From Microbacterium sp. (lineage in GTDB: Bacteria; Actinomycetota; Actinomycetes; Actinomycetales; Microbacteriaceae): a stretch of DNA of 51,582 bases. Where the stretch lies: contig NZ_WOYQ01000014.1 of the NCBI RefSeq assembly GCF_011620665.1, positions 1 through 51,582 on the forward strand, given 5' to 3'. The position numbers were made by a program, and so were the translations under genes. The notes beneath the pieces are model-generated. The model made no database searches, was not told where the DNA came from, and was given only the letters and a program-made list of their open reading frames with translations. Each line of letters starts with the position of its first letter. Position 1 is the first letter of the stretch. Shown in pieces: positions 18,144 through 27,906 of the stretch.

Positions 18144-18149
18144 CAGAAT
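18144..18149 (+). promoter_or_regulatory. -10-like box CAGAAT of the class V aminotransferase gene
   Basis: CAGAAT lies 6 nt upstream of GTG 18156, separated by GGGGGG-type sequence. Its spacing equals that of other leaderless starts in the window, but the first base is non-canonical. Confidence 0.35.
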
Positions 18150-18155
18150 GGGGGG

Positions 18156-19340
18156 GTGAGCCACCTCGAGCCATATGTCGACACTTTCGGTGCCGCACCG
18201 GGGTACCTGGACTGGGCGGCATTCGGCCCGCTCTCGCCGACGGTGCTGAGCGAGATGTGTGCCGACGCCGAGCTGCTCGGCACGGGACGTCGATCGGGCA
18301 TCGAACTCGTCGGTGAACGGATCGCGGAGGCTCGAGGGCGTCTCGCACGCCTTCTCGGCGCCTCGGCAGACGAGGTCGTCCTCCAGCCGTCCACCACGCA
18401 CAGCCTGTTCCAGGCGATGTTCGGCCTCAGCGGCACGGTGGTGGTGCCGAGCCAGGAATTCCCGGCGATCCGTGTGAGTGCTCATCGGGCCGCGGCGGCC
18501 CGCGGCCGACTTGCTGTTCGTGAGATCGACCCGCCGGAGGGCATCGTCACGATCGATTCGATCGTGGAAGCGCTCACCGATGATGTGACGGCCATCGCGG
18601 TGAGCGTCGTCGATTTCCGCACAGGCGCACTGCTCGACCTCGCCGGGATTCGCGATGCGATCGGCGATCGTCTGCTGCTCGTCGACGCGATGCAGGCGTT
18701 CGGCGTCGTAGACGTGGACTGGACGGCCGCTGACCTCGTGGCCGGCAATGGCTACACGTGGCTGCGCGCGGGACGCGGTACGGGATTCGCGCGCTTCTCA
18801 GCACGCGCACAGGAGCGTATCGTTCCGGTGCTCTCGGGTATCTCGGGCATGGTGGGCGACGTGAGCGCACTCGGAGTCCCCGCGACACTCGATTCCGCCG
18901 CCGCCTTCTCGATCGCTCCTCCCGACCCGCTCGCCGCTTCGCGGCTCGCGGCGGCGCTGCGTGAGCTCGAGGACGTGGGTGTCGCCGTGGTCGCCGCCGA
19001 GCTGCATGAGCGGGCGGAGGAGATCATCACCCTCGCCGATCGCCACGAGGTGCCGGTCCTCACGCCGCGGGACGCCCACGCGGGCATTGTGACGCTCTTC
19101 CCGGTGGCGCAGGATGCCGCAGCCTTCGCGGCTACGCTGGCCAATCACGGCGTCACAGTCACCGCGCGCGGTGCGACGATCCGCGTGTCGCCGCACGTGG
19201 GCACCGGAGCGGACACCGTGATGATGCTCGGCGACGCGCTTGCGGATGCGGCCGCGCGGCGCGCGAGTTCCGTCGTCGAGACCGTCCCGGAGGACATCGT
19301 CATCGAGGTCCTCGGTGACTCGCACGCGACCGAGAATTAA
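18156..19340 (+). CDS. Class V aminotransferase-like protein, PLP lysine replaced by Thr
   Basis: A 394-residue fold-type I PLP protein of the aminotransferase class V/cysteine desulfurase superfamily. The cofactor-contact features are present: [11 protein letters not shown] near 80, the pyridine-binding aspartate in [10 protein letters not shown] (D177), and a glycine-rich [10 protein letters not shown] after the expected lysine. However the Schiff-base position in the G-Y-K-W-L motif reads GYTWLRAG (T201, codon ACG at 18756-18758), one base from AAG. If the read is right, the protein cannot form the internal aldimine there and may be non-catalytic or use another residue. The partner and substrate are unknown. 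A GTG start with a leaderless-like -10. Confidence 0.8.
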   Translation: MSHLEPYVDTFGAAPGYLDWAAFGPLSPTVLSEMCADAELLGTGRRSGIELVGERIAEARGRLARLLGASADEVVLQPSTTHSLFQAMFGLSGTVVVPSQEFPAIRVSAHRAAAARGRLAVREIDPPEGIVTIDSIVEALTDDVTAIAVSVVDFRTGALLDLAGIRDAIGDRLLLVDAMQAFGVVDVDWTAADLVAGNGYTWLRAGRGTGFARFSARAQERIVPVLSGISGMVGDVSALGVPATLDSAAAFSIAPPDPLAASRLAAALRELEDVGVAVVAAELHERAEEIITLADRHEVPVLTPRDAHAGIVTLFPVAQDAAAFAATLANHGVTVTARGATIRVSPHVGTGADTVMMLGDALADAAARRASSVVETVPEDIVIEVLGDSHATEN

Positions 19341-19426
19341 CAATCCGGCAACCTGCAGGTGGCGTGTCGGTGTGGCGGTCGATCCACCGTCGCACGTACG
19401 TTCATCACATCGGGCAAGGCGCCCGG

Positions 19427-19493
19427 TCGAGTCGGCCTTCCACTGACTCGTGGCCCACGGCCGACTCGAAACTGCCGGGTGTTTTCCACCCGG
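19427..19493 (+). promoter_or_regulatory. Structured leader of the PhoH gene (two hairpins)
   Basis: Perfect 11-bp arms TCGAGTCGGCC (19427-19437) and GGCCGACTCGA (19459-19469) enclose an inner CCAC/GTGG stem. Then CCGGGTG (19475-19481) and CACCCGG (19487-19493) form a hairpin with loop TTTTC. The second ends about 15 nt before the start codon, next to the ribosome-binding site. It could be a regulatory leader, or the first hairpin could terminate the upstream gene. Confidence 0.5.
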
Positions 19494-19507
19494 GGCGGGA
19501 GTGGGTT

Positions 19508-20863
19508 ATGACCACCAGAGCACGAGAGCAGCAGAGCCGGATCGGATTCGGCGACGACAGCATCGCCGACCAGGATCTTCGCACCTACGTGCTGGATACG
19601 TCAGTCCTGCTGAGTGATCCACGGGCCTTCTTCCGCTTCGCAGAGCACTCCGTCGTCGTCCCGGTGGTCGTCATCACCGAGCTCGAGGGCAAGCGGCACG
19701 ACCCGGAGCTCGGCTACTTCGCCCGCCAGGCTCTGCGCCACCTCGACGGACTGCGTGTCGAGCACGGCCGGCTGGACTTTGCCGTCCCGGTCGGCGAGGG
19801 CGGCACTCTGCGCGTCGACCTCGCCAACACCGACCCGTCGGTCCTTCCGGCGGGGATGCGTCTCGGCGACAACGACACGCGCATCCTGTCGGTTGCGGTG
19901 CACCTGGCACAGGAAGGGCAGGCCGTGACGGTCGTCTCCAAGGATCTGCCGATGCGCGTGAAGGCGGCGTCACTCGGCATCCACGCCGAGGAGTACCTCG
20001 CCGAGCAGGCGGTCGACTCCGGGTGGACCGGGATCGCCGACCTCGATGTCTCCGGCGATGACATCAGCGACCTGTACGAGACCGAAGTGGCCGCGAGCGA
20101 TGACGTTCGCGGTGTGCCGGTGAACACCGGACTCGTGATCCATTCCGAGCGGGGCTCGGCGCTCGGTCGCGTCACCGGCGACGGCGAGTACAAGCTCGTT
20201 CGGGGCGACCGGGATGTCTTCGGCCTTCACGGCCGCTCCGCCGAGCAGCGCATCGCTATCGACCTGCTGCTGGATCCCGAGGTCGGCATCGTGTCGCTCG
20301 GCGGTCGCGCGGGAACGGGCAAGTCGGCTCTCGCGCTGTGCGCGGGTCTTGAGGCGGTGCTCGAGCGGCAGCAGCAGAAGAAGATCATCGTGTTTCGCCC
20401 GCTGTTCGCCGTCGGAGGCCAGGAGCTCGGTTACCTCCCGGGCGACCAGGCCGAGAAGATGAGCCCGTGGGGACAGGCCGTCTTCGACACACTCGGCTCC
20501 GTCGTCACAGGCAACGTGTTGGAAGAGGTCGTGGCCCGGGGCCTGCTGGAGGTCATGCCGCTCACGCACATCCGCGGCCGGTCGCTGCACGATGCGTTCG
20601 TGATCGTCGACGAAGCCCAGTCGCTCGAGCGCAACGTGCTGCTGACGGTGCTCAGCCGGATGGGGCAGAACTCCCGTGTGGTCCTGACTCACGACGTCGG
20701 CCAGCGCGACAACCTGCGGGTCGGTCGTCATGACGGCATCGCCTCTGTCATCGAGACGCTCAAGGGTCACGAGCTCTTCGGGCACGTGACCCTCGTGCGC
20801 TCGGAGCGCTCGGCGATCGCAGCCCTCGTGACAGAACTGCTGGAGCAGGGCGAGCTGAGCTGA
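19508..20863 (+). CDS. phoH2: PhoH2-type protein: PIN-domain RNase fused to PhoH ATPase
   Basis: A 451-residue fusion. The N-terminal PIN domain (about 20-160) has acidic residues in [22 protein letters not shown] and LGDNDTRIL. After a linker, the C-terminal PhoH ATPase domain (about 235-450) has Walker [12 protein letters not shown] and Walker [10 protein letters not shown]. Mycobacterial PhoH2 (Rv1095) is a sequence-specific RNA helicase and RNase derived from a toxin-antitoxin system. The upstream gene here is an aminotransferase-like gene rather than a PhoAT antitoxin, so no antitoxin is evident. ATG 19508 with GGGAG is preferred over the long upstream frame, which would run through the hairpins. 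Confidence 0.9.
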   Translation: MTTRAREQQSRIGFGDDSIADQDLRTYVLDTSVLLSDPRAFFRFAEHSVVVPVVVITELEGKRHDPELGYFARQALRHLDGLRVEHGRLDFAVPVGEGGTLRVDLANTDPSVLPAGMRLGDNDTRILSVAVHLAQEGQAVTVVSKDLPMRVKAASLGIHAEEYLAEQAVDSGWTGIADLDVSGDDISDLYETEVAASDDVRGVPVNTGLVIHSERGSALGRVTGDGEYKLVRGDRDVFGLHGRSAEQRIAIDLLLDPEVGIVSLGGRAGTGKSALALCAGLEAVLERQQQKKIIVFRPLFAVGGQELGYLPGDQAEKMSPWGQAVFDTLGSVVTGNVLEEVVARGLLEVMPLTHIRGRSLHDAFVIVDEAQSLERNVLLTVLSRMGQNSRVVLTHDVGQRDNLRVGRHDGIASVIETLKGHELFGHVTLVRSERSAIAALVTELLEQGELS

Positions 20864-20877
20864 CCATCGGCGAGTCC

Positions 20878-20910
20878 AGACGGCCCCCGGATGACGCCCG
20901 GGGGCCGTCT
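20878..20910. terminator. Bidirectional terminator hairpin
   Basis: Perfect 13-bp arms: AGACGGCCCCCGG (20878-20890) and CCGGGGGCCGTCT (20898-20910), with a 7-nt loop. It sits between the convergent phoH2 and response-regulator genes. Confidence 0.85.
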
Positions 20911-20911
20911 G

Positions 20912-21568
20912 TCACTCCCAGCGGTAGCCCTCGCCGCGGACCGTGACGATGTGCCCGGCGCCGAGCTTCGCACGCAGGTACCGCACGTACACATCGACCA
21001 CGTTGGACCCTGGATCGAAGTCCATGCCCCACACTCTGCTGAGCAGCACTTCGCGCGTGAGCACTTCCCTCGGATGACGCAGAAACTGCTCGGCGAGAGC
21101 GAACTCACGCGCCGAGAGATCGATCTCGCGGCCGGCCACCGTCGTCCGGCGGGCCAGGATGTCCAGCGTCACATCGTCGCGGGTGAGACTCATCGTCAGG
21201 GAGCCGGTGTGTTCTCGCAGCCGCGAGCGGACGCGGGCGAGCAATTCCGCCACCGAGAACGGCTTCGGGACGTAGTCGCTCGCCCCGGCGTCGAGACCCT
21301 CGACAGCATCGTGGGCAGAGCTTCGGGCGGTCAGCATGATCACCGGCATCCGCTCCCCCGCGCCGCGGAGCAGTCGCAGGACCTCGAAGCCGTCCATGCT
21401 CGGCAGTCCCACATCGAGCACGATCAGATCGATGTCTCCCGCCTGCGCACGCTCCAGCGCCTCGGCGCCGTCCTCGGCGGACACGGTGTCGAAACCCTCA
21501 GCGTTCAGGCTTCGTGAGACGAGGGAGACGATCTGGGGTTCGTCATCGACGACGAGGATGCGGGTCAT
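20912..21568 (-). CDS. OmpR/PhoB-family response regulator
   Basis: A 218-residue two-component regulator. The receiver domain (1-115) shows ILVVDDEPQ, the phosphoacceptor LIVLDVGLP (D52), MLTARS, and YVPKPF with the conserved lysine. The winged-helix DNA-binding domain (about 125-218) contains REFALAEQFLRHPREVLTREVLL and ends with VTVRGEGYRWE. It overlaps the histidine-kinase gene by 4 bp (ATGA), so the two are coupled. The stimulus is unknown; the pair sits directly downstream of fumC in the same direction. Confidence 0.93.
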   Translation of the reverse strand: MTRILVVDDEPQIVSLVSRSLNAEGFDTVSAEDGAEALERAQAGDIDLIVLDVGLPSMDGFEVLRLLRGAGERMPVIMLTARSSAHDAVEGLDAGASDYVPKPFSVAELLARVRSRLREHTGSLTMSLTRDDVTLDILARRTTVAGREIDLSAREFALAEQFLRHPREVLTREVLLSRVWGMDFDPGSNVVDVYVRYLRAKLGAGHIVTVRGEGYRWE

Positions 21569-22539
21569 CCGGAGGCCTCTCGTTGGAGTACGACATCGCC
21601 GGCGCGAACGGGCGAGGGAAGGCTCGCGCGCGTGCCGATGGGGATCTCGATCGTGAAGGTGGCGCCCCCGCCCGGCGTGTCGGCGACCGAGCAATGACCG
21701 CCGTGCGACTTCGCGATCGCGTCGACGATCGCAAGCCCCAGCCCCGAACCGCCGACGGTGCGTTTTCCGGCGCCGCGGTCGAATCTGCCGAAGATGCGGT
21801 GGCGGACGGCGTGCGGGATTCCCGCACCATGGTCGCGCACCCACAGCTGGGCTCCCGACCCGTGCAGGGCACTGCCCAACTCGATCGGGCTGCCGGGAGG
21901 TGTGTATTTCGCCGCGTTGTCGGCCAGCTGCAGCCAGGCTTGCAGCAGCCGGTCGCGATCTCCTCGGATGACACCCTCGGCCCGCTGCTCTGTGCGCCAC
22001 TCGTGGGCCGGTATCACCGAGACGAGCTCGGAGATCTGCTGCGTGAGCACGGTGAGGTCCACGTCGCTCATCGTGAGGCGGTCGGTCTCGACCGCAGCGA
22101 GCAGATCGATGTCGCCGATGAGTCTCGCCATGCGATCGAGTTCGGCGATGCCGAGGTCGCGGATGGCGGTGACGTCTTCGACGTCGGTGGGGTCCATCAC
22201 TTCGAGGTGACCGCGCACGATGGTGATCGGCGTTTTCAGCTCGTGCCGGACGTCATCCAGCAGACGCCGCTGCGCGTCGAAGGATCCTTCCACCGGATCG
22301 CCGCTGCGCTCGATCGGCGCCTCACCCAGAATGACCCAGCCGGCAATCGCCGTCACCGCGAGCGTCAATGCACTCATGAGGGCGTAAACCAGCACGGCCG
22401 TCCACATCAGGGTCTGGCCGGTGAGCGCAAAGGAGATGCCCATTGTCAGCGCTGTCAACGCGAATCCCGCAGCGACGAGCGCCAGGATCAGCCCCAGCGT
22501 GCGGGTGCGCCGCGACGGCGTAGCCGGCATCCGGTTCAC
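21565..22539 (-). CDS. Sensor histidine kinase
   Basis: A 324-residue membrane kinase with two N-terminal transmembrane helices (about 14-36 and 45-72) and only a few extracytoplasmic residues, so it probably senses within the membrane or through a partner. There is no obvious HAMP or PAS domain. The DHp domain has DVRHELKTPITIVRGH (H99). The ATP-binding domain has N-box LADNAAKYTPPG, then DHGAGIP and GGSGLGLAIVDAIAKSHGG. GTG 22539 is the first start; ATG at 22530 is an alternative. It begins 10 bp after fumC, implying a shared transcript. Confidence 0.92.
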   Translation of the reverse strand: MNRMPATPSRRTRTLGLILALVAAGFALTALTMGISFALTGQTLMWTAVLVYALMSALTLAVTAIAGWVILGEAPIERSGDPVEGSFDAQRRLLDDVRHELKTPITIVRGHLEVMDPTDVEDVTAIRDLGIAELDRMARLIGDIDLLAAVETDRLTMSDVDLTVLTQQISELVSVIPAHEWRTEQRAEGVIRGDRDRLLQAWLQLADNAAKYTPPGSPIELGSALHGSGAQLWVRDHGAGIPHAVRHRIFGRFDRGAGKRTVGGSGLGLAIVDAIAKSHGGHCSVADTPGGGATFTIEIPIGTRASLPSPVRAGDVVLQREASG

Positions 22540-22549
22540 GGTCTGACTA

Positions 22550-23947
22550 TCACCCCGCGCGGGTCATCGACAGCAGATCGAGCTTCTCATCGAGCTGCGC
22601 CTCGGTCAATTCGCCGCGCTCGACGTAGCCGAGGGCGATGACCGCTTCACGCACCGTGATCCCCTGGGCGACCGAGTGCTTGGCGATCTTCGCCGCGGCT
22701 TCGTACCCGATGAGCTTGTTCAGCGGCGTGACGATCGACGGCGACATCCCGGCGTAGGCGGCGGCGCGCTCGACGTTCGCCTCGAGGCCATCGATGGTCG
22801 TGTCGGCGAGGACGCGCATGGAGTTGGACAGCAGGCGGATCGATTCGAGCAGGGCGGTGCCCATGATCGGAATGGCGACGTTGAGTTCGAAGAGGCCCGA
22901 CGCTCCGGACCAGGCGATCGTCGCGTCATTGCCGATCACGCGCGCACAGACCATGAGCGTCGCCTCCGGGACGACCGGATTCACCTTGCCGGGCATGATC
23001 GAGGAGCCCGGCTGGAGGTCGGGGATGTGCAGTTCGCCCAGGCCGGTGTTCGGGCCTGATCCCATCCAGCGGATGTCGTTGTTGATCTTCGTCAGCGAGA
23101 CGGCGATCGTGCGCAGGGCGCCGGATGCCTCGACGAGCCCATCGCGGTTGGCCTGCGCCTCGAAGTGGTCCTTGGCTTCCGTGATGGGCAGTTCGGTCTC
23201 GTCGGCGATCAGGGCGATGACCTTCTGCGGGAAACCGACCGGTGTGTTGATGCCGGTGCCCACCGCGGTGCCGCCCAGCGGCACCTCGGCGACATGGGGG
23301 ATCACGGCCTGCACACGCTCGATGCCGAGGCGGATCTGGCGAGCATAGCCGCCGAACTCCTGGCCCAGGGTGACCGGAGTCGCGTCCATCAGGTGGGTGC
23401 GTCCTGACTTCACGGCGTTCTTCCAGAGCTCCGCCTTGGTCTCCAGTGAGACGGCGAGGTGGTCCAGTGCCGGAATGAGATCGTCGATGAGGGCCTGTGT
23501 GACGGCGATGTGCACCGACGTGGGGAACACATCGTTGGAAGACTGCGATGCGTTCACGTGGTCGTTCGGGTGCACGGCCTCGCCGAGGTCGCGTGTCGCG
23601 AGCGTCGCGAGCACCTCGTTCATGTTCATATTCGATGAGGTGCCGCTGCCGGTCTGGTAGATGTCGATCGGGAACTGATCGCGATACGCGCCCGCGATGA
23701 TCTGGTCGGCGGCGCGGGCGATGGCGTCGGCGATGCGGTCATTGAGCGTGCCGAGCGCCTTGTTCGTGAGGGCGGCCGCCTTCTTGATGCGGGCGAGCGC
23801 GACGATCTGGGCGGGGTCGAGCCGGTCACCGGAGATCGGGAAGTTCTCGACGGCCCGCTGCGTCTGCGCGGCGTAGAGCGCGTCCTTGGGGACGCGTACC
23901 TCGCCCATCGTGTCGTGCTCGATGCGGTATTCGGTGGCGGCGGTCAT
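22550..23947 (-). CDS. fumC: Class II fumarate hydratase
   Basis: A 465-residue iron-independent fumarase interconverting fumarate and malate in the TCA cycle. The start [21 protein letters not shown], the substrate loop [13 protein letters not shown], the signature [12 protein letters not shown] and the C-terminal [17 protein letters not shown] identify it. The open frame continues to GTG 23995, but ATG 23947 with AAGGAC 9 nt upstream gives the family length. It follows the carbonic anhydrase gene by 44 bp and leads into the histidine-kinase gene. Equivalent to Rv1098c in the block. Confidence 0.96.
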   Translation of the reverse strand: MTAATEYRIEHDTMGEVRVPKDALYAAQTQRAVENFPISGDRLDPAQIVALARIKKAAALTNKALGTLNDRIADAIARAADQIIAGAYRDQFPIDIYQTGSGTSSNMNMNEVLATLATRDLGEAVHPNDHVNASQSSNDVFPTSVHIAVTQALIDDLIPALDHLAVSLETKAELWKNAVKSGRTHLMDATPVTLGQEFGGYARQIRLGIERVQAVIPHVAEVPLGGTAVGTGINTPVGFPQKVIALIADETELPITEAKDHFEAQANRDGLVEASGALRTIAVSLTKINNDIRWMGSGPNTGLGELHIPDLQPGSSIMPGKVNPVVPEATLMVCARVIGNDATIAWSGASGLFELNVAIPIMGTALLESIRLLSNSMRVLADTTIDGLEANVERAAAYAGMSPSIVTPLNKLIGYEAAAKIAKHSVAQGITVREAVIALGYVERGELTEAQLDEKLDLLSMTRAG

Positions 23948-23991
23948 TGCGGTCACGTCCTTGTCTGCTCGGTGTGTGTCAGTGGGGGAGT

Positions 23992-24633
23992 TCACGATTC
24001 GAGCCCGACCATCACCTGCGGGATGGTCGTGCCTTCGCTCAGCCGGTAGTTTGAGCCGACGATGGCCAGGCGGCCCGCTTCGACCGCCTCGCTGATGAGT
24101 CGGGACGACGCCAGAAGATCATCGACCGTGTTCTTCAGGTGTTCACGGCCGACCTGTTCGGCGTCGAGGTTCTGCGGGGTCGCTCCGGGCGTGCGGCGCA
24201 GGACCGTCCGGGCGGCAGGCACGATCCTGGCGATCAGGCGCCAGATCTGCGACGGGAGCTCGGGGGCATCCGAAGCGGTCGAATCGATCGCGGCCCGCAC
24301 GGCGCCGCACTCGTCGTGGGCCAGCACGATGATCAGCGAGACGTCGAGGATCGCGACGGCATACTCGAGGCTGGCGATCGCGGAGTCCGACGCCACCTGG
24401 CCGGCATTGCGGACGACGAAGAGGTCACCGAGGCCCTGATCGAAGATGATCTCGGCGGCCAGGCGCGAATCGGAGCAGCCGAACAGCGCCGCCCGCGGCG
24501 TCTGGGCGTGAGCGAGCTCGTTCCGCCGCTCGACATCCTGGCGCGGATGCCGGGGCTCGCCTCTGACGAAGCGTTCATTCCCCAGGCGGATCTCGTCCCA
24601 GACCGCGTTCGGTTCGGGACGCTCTGCGGTCAC
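23992..24633 (-). CDS. Beta-class carbonic anhydrase
   Basis: A 213-residue zinc enzyme interconverting CO2 and bicarbonate. Zinc ligands and the Asp-Arg dyad are in ALFGCSDSR; the second set is in LAHDECGA (His and Cys). RNAGQVASD is typical. GTG 24633 overlaps the DUF4245 stop (GTGA). It is in the same direction as fumC and belongs to the long minus-strand run from xseA to the response regulator. Bicarbonate supply for carboxylases is the likely role. Confidence 0.93.
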   Translation of the reverse strand: MTAERPEPNAVWDEIRLGNERFVRGEPRHPRQDVERRNELAHAQTPRAALFGCSDSRLAAEIIFDQGLGDLFVVRNAGQVASDSAIASLEYAVAILDVSLIIVLAHDECGAVRAAIDSTASDAPELPSQIWRLIARIVPAARTVLRRTPGATPQNLDAEQVGREHLKNTVDDLLASSRLISEAVEAGRLAIVGSNYRLSEGTTIPQVMVGLES

Positions 24634-25259
24634 GGCGATTCCCCGCGCAGGCCGCGGATTTGATCGGTGACGCCCTCCGCCGCGACCGCAGCGGTCGCCG
24701 GGTCCGAAGAGCCGTAGATCAGAACGGTGTCGGCACCGGCATCCGTCGCGAGGGCATAGGAGATCGCGGCGGACTGCGCCGAACCCGGGATCACGTACTC
24801 GTCCCAGGCGATGCCGTCGATCGTCACCGTGCCGGTCGGAGCCAGGCCCCCGAGTGTTTCAGAGACCCACGACGGACCGACGCCGAGCCCCTGCGCGACA
24901 CGCACGAAGCCTTCCGGTGGTGCGTATACGACGCGCCACATGCTGCTGCCCTCCAGCCGGGCCGAGTTGGCACGCCACTGCTCCGGGACCTCGGGAACGA
25001 GGAGTGTCCGTCCGACCGAGGCGGACGCGGCGGACGCGGATCCGGCGACATCGGCCGGCTCGGCTTCGGGCAACGCGCCCCGGGGGACGCCCAAGATGAC
25101 GATGGCGACGACCGCGAGTATGACCAGGAGCGCGACGATGAGGTTGCGAAACGTCTTGCTCGAGCGATAGGCGGCCGATGACGCGGCCTTGCGCGCCGCG
25201 GTTTCCCCCGGGGTCTCCGGACGGCCGAGTTCGGCCACGACGCGGGGAGCAGAAGCCAT
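24630..25259 (-). CDS. DUF4245 membrane-anchored protein
   Basis: A 209-residue protein with a cytoplasmic N-terminus, one transmembrane helix (about 40-60, LIVALLVILAVVAIVILGVP) and an extracytoplasmic domain with WRVVYAPPEGFVRVAQ, SWVSETLGG and TVLIYGSSDP. It matches the actinobacterial DUF4245 family (Rv1100-like), of unknown function. ATG 25259 overlaps the xseB stop by 4 bp, and its own stop overlaps the carbonic anhydrase start. Confidence 0.85.
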   Translation of the reverse strand: MASAPRVVAELGRPETPGETAARKAASSAAYRSSKTFRNLIVALLVILAVVAIVILGVPRGALPEAEPADVAGSASAASASVGRTLLVPEVPEQWRANSARLEGSSMWRVVYAPPEGFVRVAQGLGVGPSWVSETLGGLAPTGTVTIDGIAWDEYVIPGSAQSAAISYALATDAGADTVLIYGSSDPATAAVAAEGVTDQIRGLRGESP

Positions 25260-25480
25260 CACGACTCCGCGCCCGACGGCCGAGATGCCTCCAGCAGCTG
25301 CTTCGCGCCCCGCAACCATTCCTCACACCGGGCCGCGAGCGCTTCGCCGCGCGTCCACAGCGTCAGCGACTGCTCAAGCGTCGGTGCGCCCTGCTCCAGC
25401 TCGGCGACGACACGCACGAGCTCGTCGCGGGCCTGCTCGAAAGAGAGGCTCGCGACGTCGATGGCATCATCGCTGATCAT
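25259..25480 (-). CDS. xseB: Exodeoxyribonuclease VII small subunit
   Basis: A 73-residue helical protein. [27 protein letters not shown] followed by [16 protein letters not shown] is the XseB pattern; several copies bind the long helices of XseA. It overlaps xseA upstream and DUF4245 downstream by 4 bp each (ATGA), so stoichiometry is probably set by translational coupling. Confidence 0.95.
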   Translation of the reverse strand: MISDDAIDVASLSFEQARDELVRVVAELEQGAPTLEQSLTLWTRGEALAARCEEWLRGAKQLLEASRPSGAES

Positions 25481-26790
25481 GAGTCCATCCTAGAGTCGCC
25501 GTGTGCGGCTTCCCCACCCGGCGGCACCTCAGCGAGCTCTCCTTCCGAGAGCGCTGCAAACGATCCGCGAGCCACCGTGACGACCAGCGTGCTCCCGGTG
25601 GGCGCCTGGGTGGCGCTGCGCACGATGACGCCCTCGCCGGTGCGCGCGATGGCGTAGCCGCGCCCGAGGGTCGCGCCCGGGGAGAGCGCGCGCAGCGATG
25701 CCCGCAGCTGGGTCGCCTGCCGATCCGCGGACTCCAGGCTCCGGCCGACCAGGTCTCGTCCCCGGGAGCGGAGCGCCCAGAGCTCGTGCGTGCGGCTGGT
25801 CAGCATCGACTCGGGGGAGCGCAACACCGGGCGGGTGCGCAGCTGCTCGAGTTGGGCGATGTCGTGGCTGACGCGCTGAGTGACGCGCGTTCGCGCGCGG
25901 GAGCGGAGCTGCTCGACGATCGCACGTTGCTCGGCGACGTCCGGCACGACCTTCTTCGCGGCATCGGTCGGCGTGGAGGCGCGAAGGTCGGCGACCTCAT
26001 CCAGCAGCGGGTGGTCATTCTCGTGGCCGATCGCAGAGACGATGGGCGTGGATGCCGCCGCCACCGCTCGCAGCAGCCTCTCGTCGCTGAAGCCGAGCAG
26101 GGTCTGGGGATCGCCGCCGCCGCGCGCGATGATGATGACGTCCACCTCGGGGTCGGCATCCAGCATCGTCAGCGCGCCCAGGGTCTCGGGAACGCAGCGG
26201 TCGCCCTGGACAGCAACGTGGATCGTCCGGAAGCGCACGTGCGGCCAGCGCAGCTCGGCGTTGCGGTGCACGTCCTTCTCAGCGTCGCTGCGCTCGCCGG
26301 TGATGAGCCCGATCACGGTGGGCAGGAACGGCAGAGGCTTCTTCCGCGCCGGATCGAAGAGTCCTTCCGAACGCAGCTGCGCGCGCAGACGCTCGAGCTT
26401 TTCGAGTTGATCGCCGAGCCCGGTGTGACGCATCGACGAGACGGTGAAGCTGAAGTCGCCTGACTTCACGAAGTAATCCGGCTTGACGCACGCGACGACA
26501 CGGTCGCCGCTGCGCAGCGTATCGGGCAGGCGCTGGAGCGTGGAGGACCACAGCCGGAAGGAGATCATCGCCTCTCCGGAGGCGTCTTTCAGGCGCCCGA
26601 AGACGTGCCCGCCGCGCACGTTCCAAGCCGTGATCTCCCCCTCGACCCACACGGCGCTCCAGCGCTGAACGAAATCGCGGATCGTCTCGTTCAGCCGTGC
26701 GACAGAGGTCGGGGTCTCCGGTGAGGAGTCCCGAGGGTGGACGGCGTCCGGGGGCGGGGTCTCTCCCGGCGCCGACTCGAACGATGTCAT
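25477..26790 (-). CDS. xseA: Exodeoxyribonuclease VII large subunit
   Basis: A 437-residue subunit of the single-strand-specific exonuclease VII. The N-terminal OB fold (about 30-120) carries [23 protein letters not shown]. The catalytic domain follows with [36 protein letters not shown] and [28 protein letters not shown] coiled-coil stretch and a C-terminal [12 protein letters not shown] segment complete it. ATG 26790 with GGGAGGG is chosen over the 15-codon-longer frame. It is divergent from ispH across 57 bp. Confidence 0.95.
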   Translation of the reverse strand: MTSFESAPGETPPPDAVHPRDSSPETPTSVARLNETIRDFVQRWSAVWVEGEITAWNVRGGHVFGRLKDASGEAMISFRLWSSTLQRLPDTLRSGDRVVACVKPDYFVKSGDFSFTVSSMRHTGLGDQLEKLERLRAQLRSEGLFDPARKKPLPFLPTVIGLITGERSDAEKDVHRNAELRWPHVRFRTIHVAVQGDRCVPETLGALTMLDADPEVDVIIIARGGGDPQTLLGFSDERLLRAVAAASTPIVSAIGHENDHPLLDEVADLRASTPTDAAKKVVPDVAEQRAIVEQLRSRARTRVTQRVSHDIAQLEQLRTRPVLRSPESMLTSRTHELWALRSRGRDLVGRSLESADRQATQLRASLRALSPGATLGRGYAIARTGEGVIVRSATQAPTGSTLVVTVARGSFAALSEGELAEVPPGGEAAHGDSRMDS

Positions 26791-26835
26791 GGCATCCCTC
26801 CCGCTCCACACGGCCTTTACACGGACGCGGATCAA

Positions 26836-26841
26836 TACAAT
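26836..26841 (+). promoter_or_regulatory. -10 box TACAAT of ispH (leaderless)
   Basis: TACAAT is followed by CGAGGA and GTG 26848, 6 nt apart. The purine-rich stretch would not be transcribed if initiation is leaderless. Confidence 0.55.
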
Positions 26842-26847
26842 CGAGGA

Positions 26848-27906
26848 GTGAGCTCAACTGCCGTCCGACTCCCGCTGCCGCACGTCCCCGGCCCGCGCGG
26901 ACGGCTTCAGGATATCCCGGTCCTCGGACACAAGAAGGTCCTGCTGGCCTCGCCGCGCGGCTACTGCGCCGGGGTGGATCGCGCCGTGATCGCCGTCGAG
27001 AAGGCGCTCGAACGCTTCGGGGCACCCGTGTACGTGCGGAAGCAGATCGTGCACAACATTCACGTCGTGACCGAGCTCGAAGCCAAGGGCGCGATCTTCG
27101 TCGATGAGGTCGACGAAGTCCCAGAAGGGTCGCACGTGGTCTTCAGCGCTCACGGCGTCTCGCCTGCGGTCGTCAGCGACGCGGCCGATCGGGGTCTGCG
27201 CGCGATCGACGCGACATGCCCGCTCGTGACCAAAGTGCACCGTGAGGCTGTCCGCTTCGCACGCGATGACGTCGAGATCCTCCTGATCGGCCACGTCGGG
27301 CACGAAGAGGTCGAGGGGACCGCCGGGGAGGCACCCGAGCACGTGACGATCGTCGGCTCGCCGGATGAGGCCGACACCGTCCAGGTGCGCGATCCGTCCA
27401 GGGTCGTGTGGCTCTCTCAGACCACGCTGTCGGTCGATGAGACGATGGAGACCGTGCGGCGGCTTCGCGCCCGCTTTCCTCAGCTGCAGGACCCGCCGTC
27501 GGATGATATCTGCTATGCCACCCAGAACCGTCAGGTGGCGATCAAGAAGGTCGCGAAGGATGCCGACGTGGTCATCGTCGTCGGGTCGGCCAACTCGTCC
27601 AACAGCGTGCGGCTCGTCGAGGTTGCGCTCGAGTACGGTGCGAAGTCGGCGTATCGCGTCGACTATGCGCACGAGATCGAACAGTCTTGGCTCGATGGAG
27701 TCGAGACGGTCGGCGTGACCTCCGGAGCCTCCGTGCCGGAGGTGCTCGTGCAAGAAGTGCTGTTCGAGTTGGCTGGCGCCGGCTACGGCGATGTCGAGCA
27801 GGTGCGCACGGCCGAGGAAGATCTCATGTTCTCGCTCCCGAAGGAGTTGCGCCACGCTGCCGGCGGGCGGCGCGACGAACGAGCACTGGGCGGGCGTCGC
27901 TCGTGA
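26848..27906 (+). CDS. ispH: 4-hydroxy-3-methylbut-2-enyl diphosphate reductase
   Basis: A 352-residue [4Fe-4S] enzyme for the last step of the MEP isoprenoid pathway, making IPP and DMAPP. The three cluster cysteines are in PRGYCAGV (C40), DATCPLV (C124) and [11 protein letters not shown] (C222). Substrate histidines are in VHNIHVV and SAHGVSP, and [11 protein letters not shown] is conserved. The first ~25 residues are a variable extension. GTG 26848 stands at leaderless spacing from a -10. It overlaps the next gene by 4 bp. It corresponds to Rv1110. Confidence 0.96.
   Translation: MSSTAVRLPLPHVPGPRGRLQDIPVLGHKKVLLASPRGYCAGVDRAVIAVEKALERFGAPVYVRKQIVHNIHVVTELEAKGAIFVDEVDEVPEGSHVVFSAHGVSPAVVSDAADRGLRAIDATCPLVTKVHREAVRFARDDVEILLIGHVGHEEVEGTAGEAPEHVTIVGSPDEADTVQVRDPSRVVWLSQTTLSVDETMETVRRLRARFPQLQDPPSDDICYATQNRQVAIKKVAKDADVVIVVGSANSSNSVRLVEVALEYGAKSAYRVDYAHEIEQSWLDGVETVGVTSGASVPEVLVQEVLFELAGAGYGDVEQVRTAEEDLMFSLPKELRHAAGGRRDERALGGRRS

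Noticed and set aside
19364..19507. 48-codon N-terminal extension of PhoH2
   Set aside because: It would translate through two strong hairpins and has no similarity to PIN domains. ATG 19508 has a good GGGAG.
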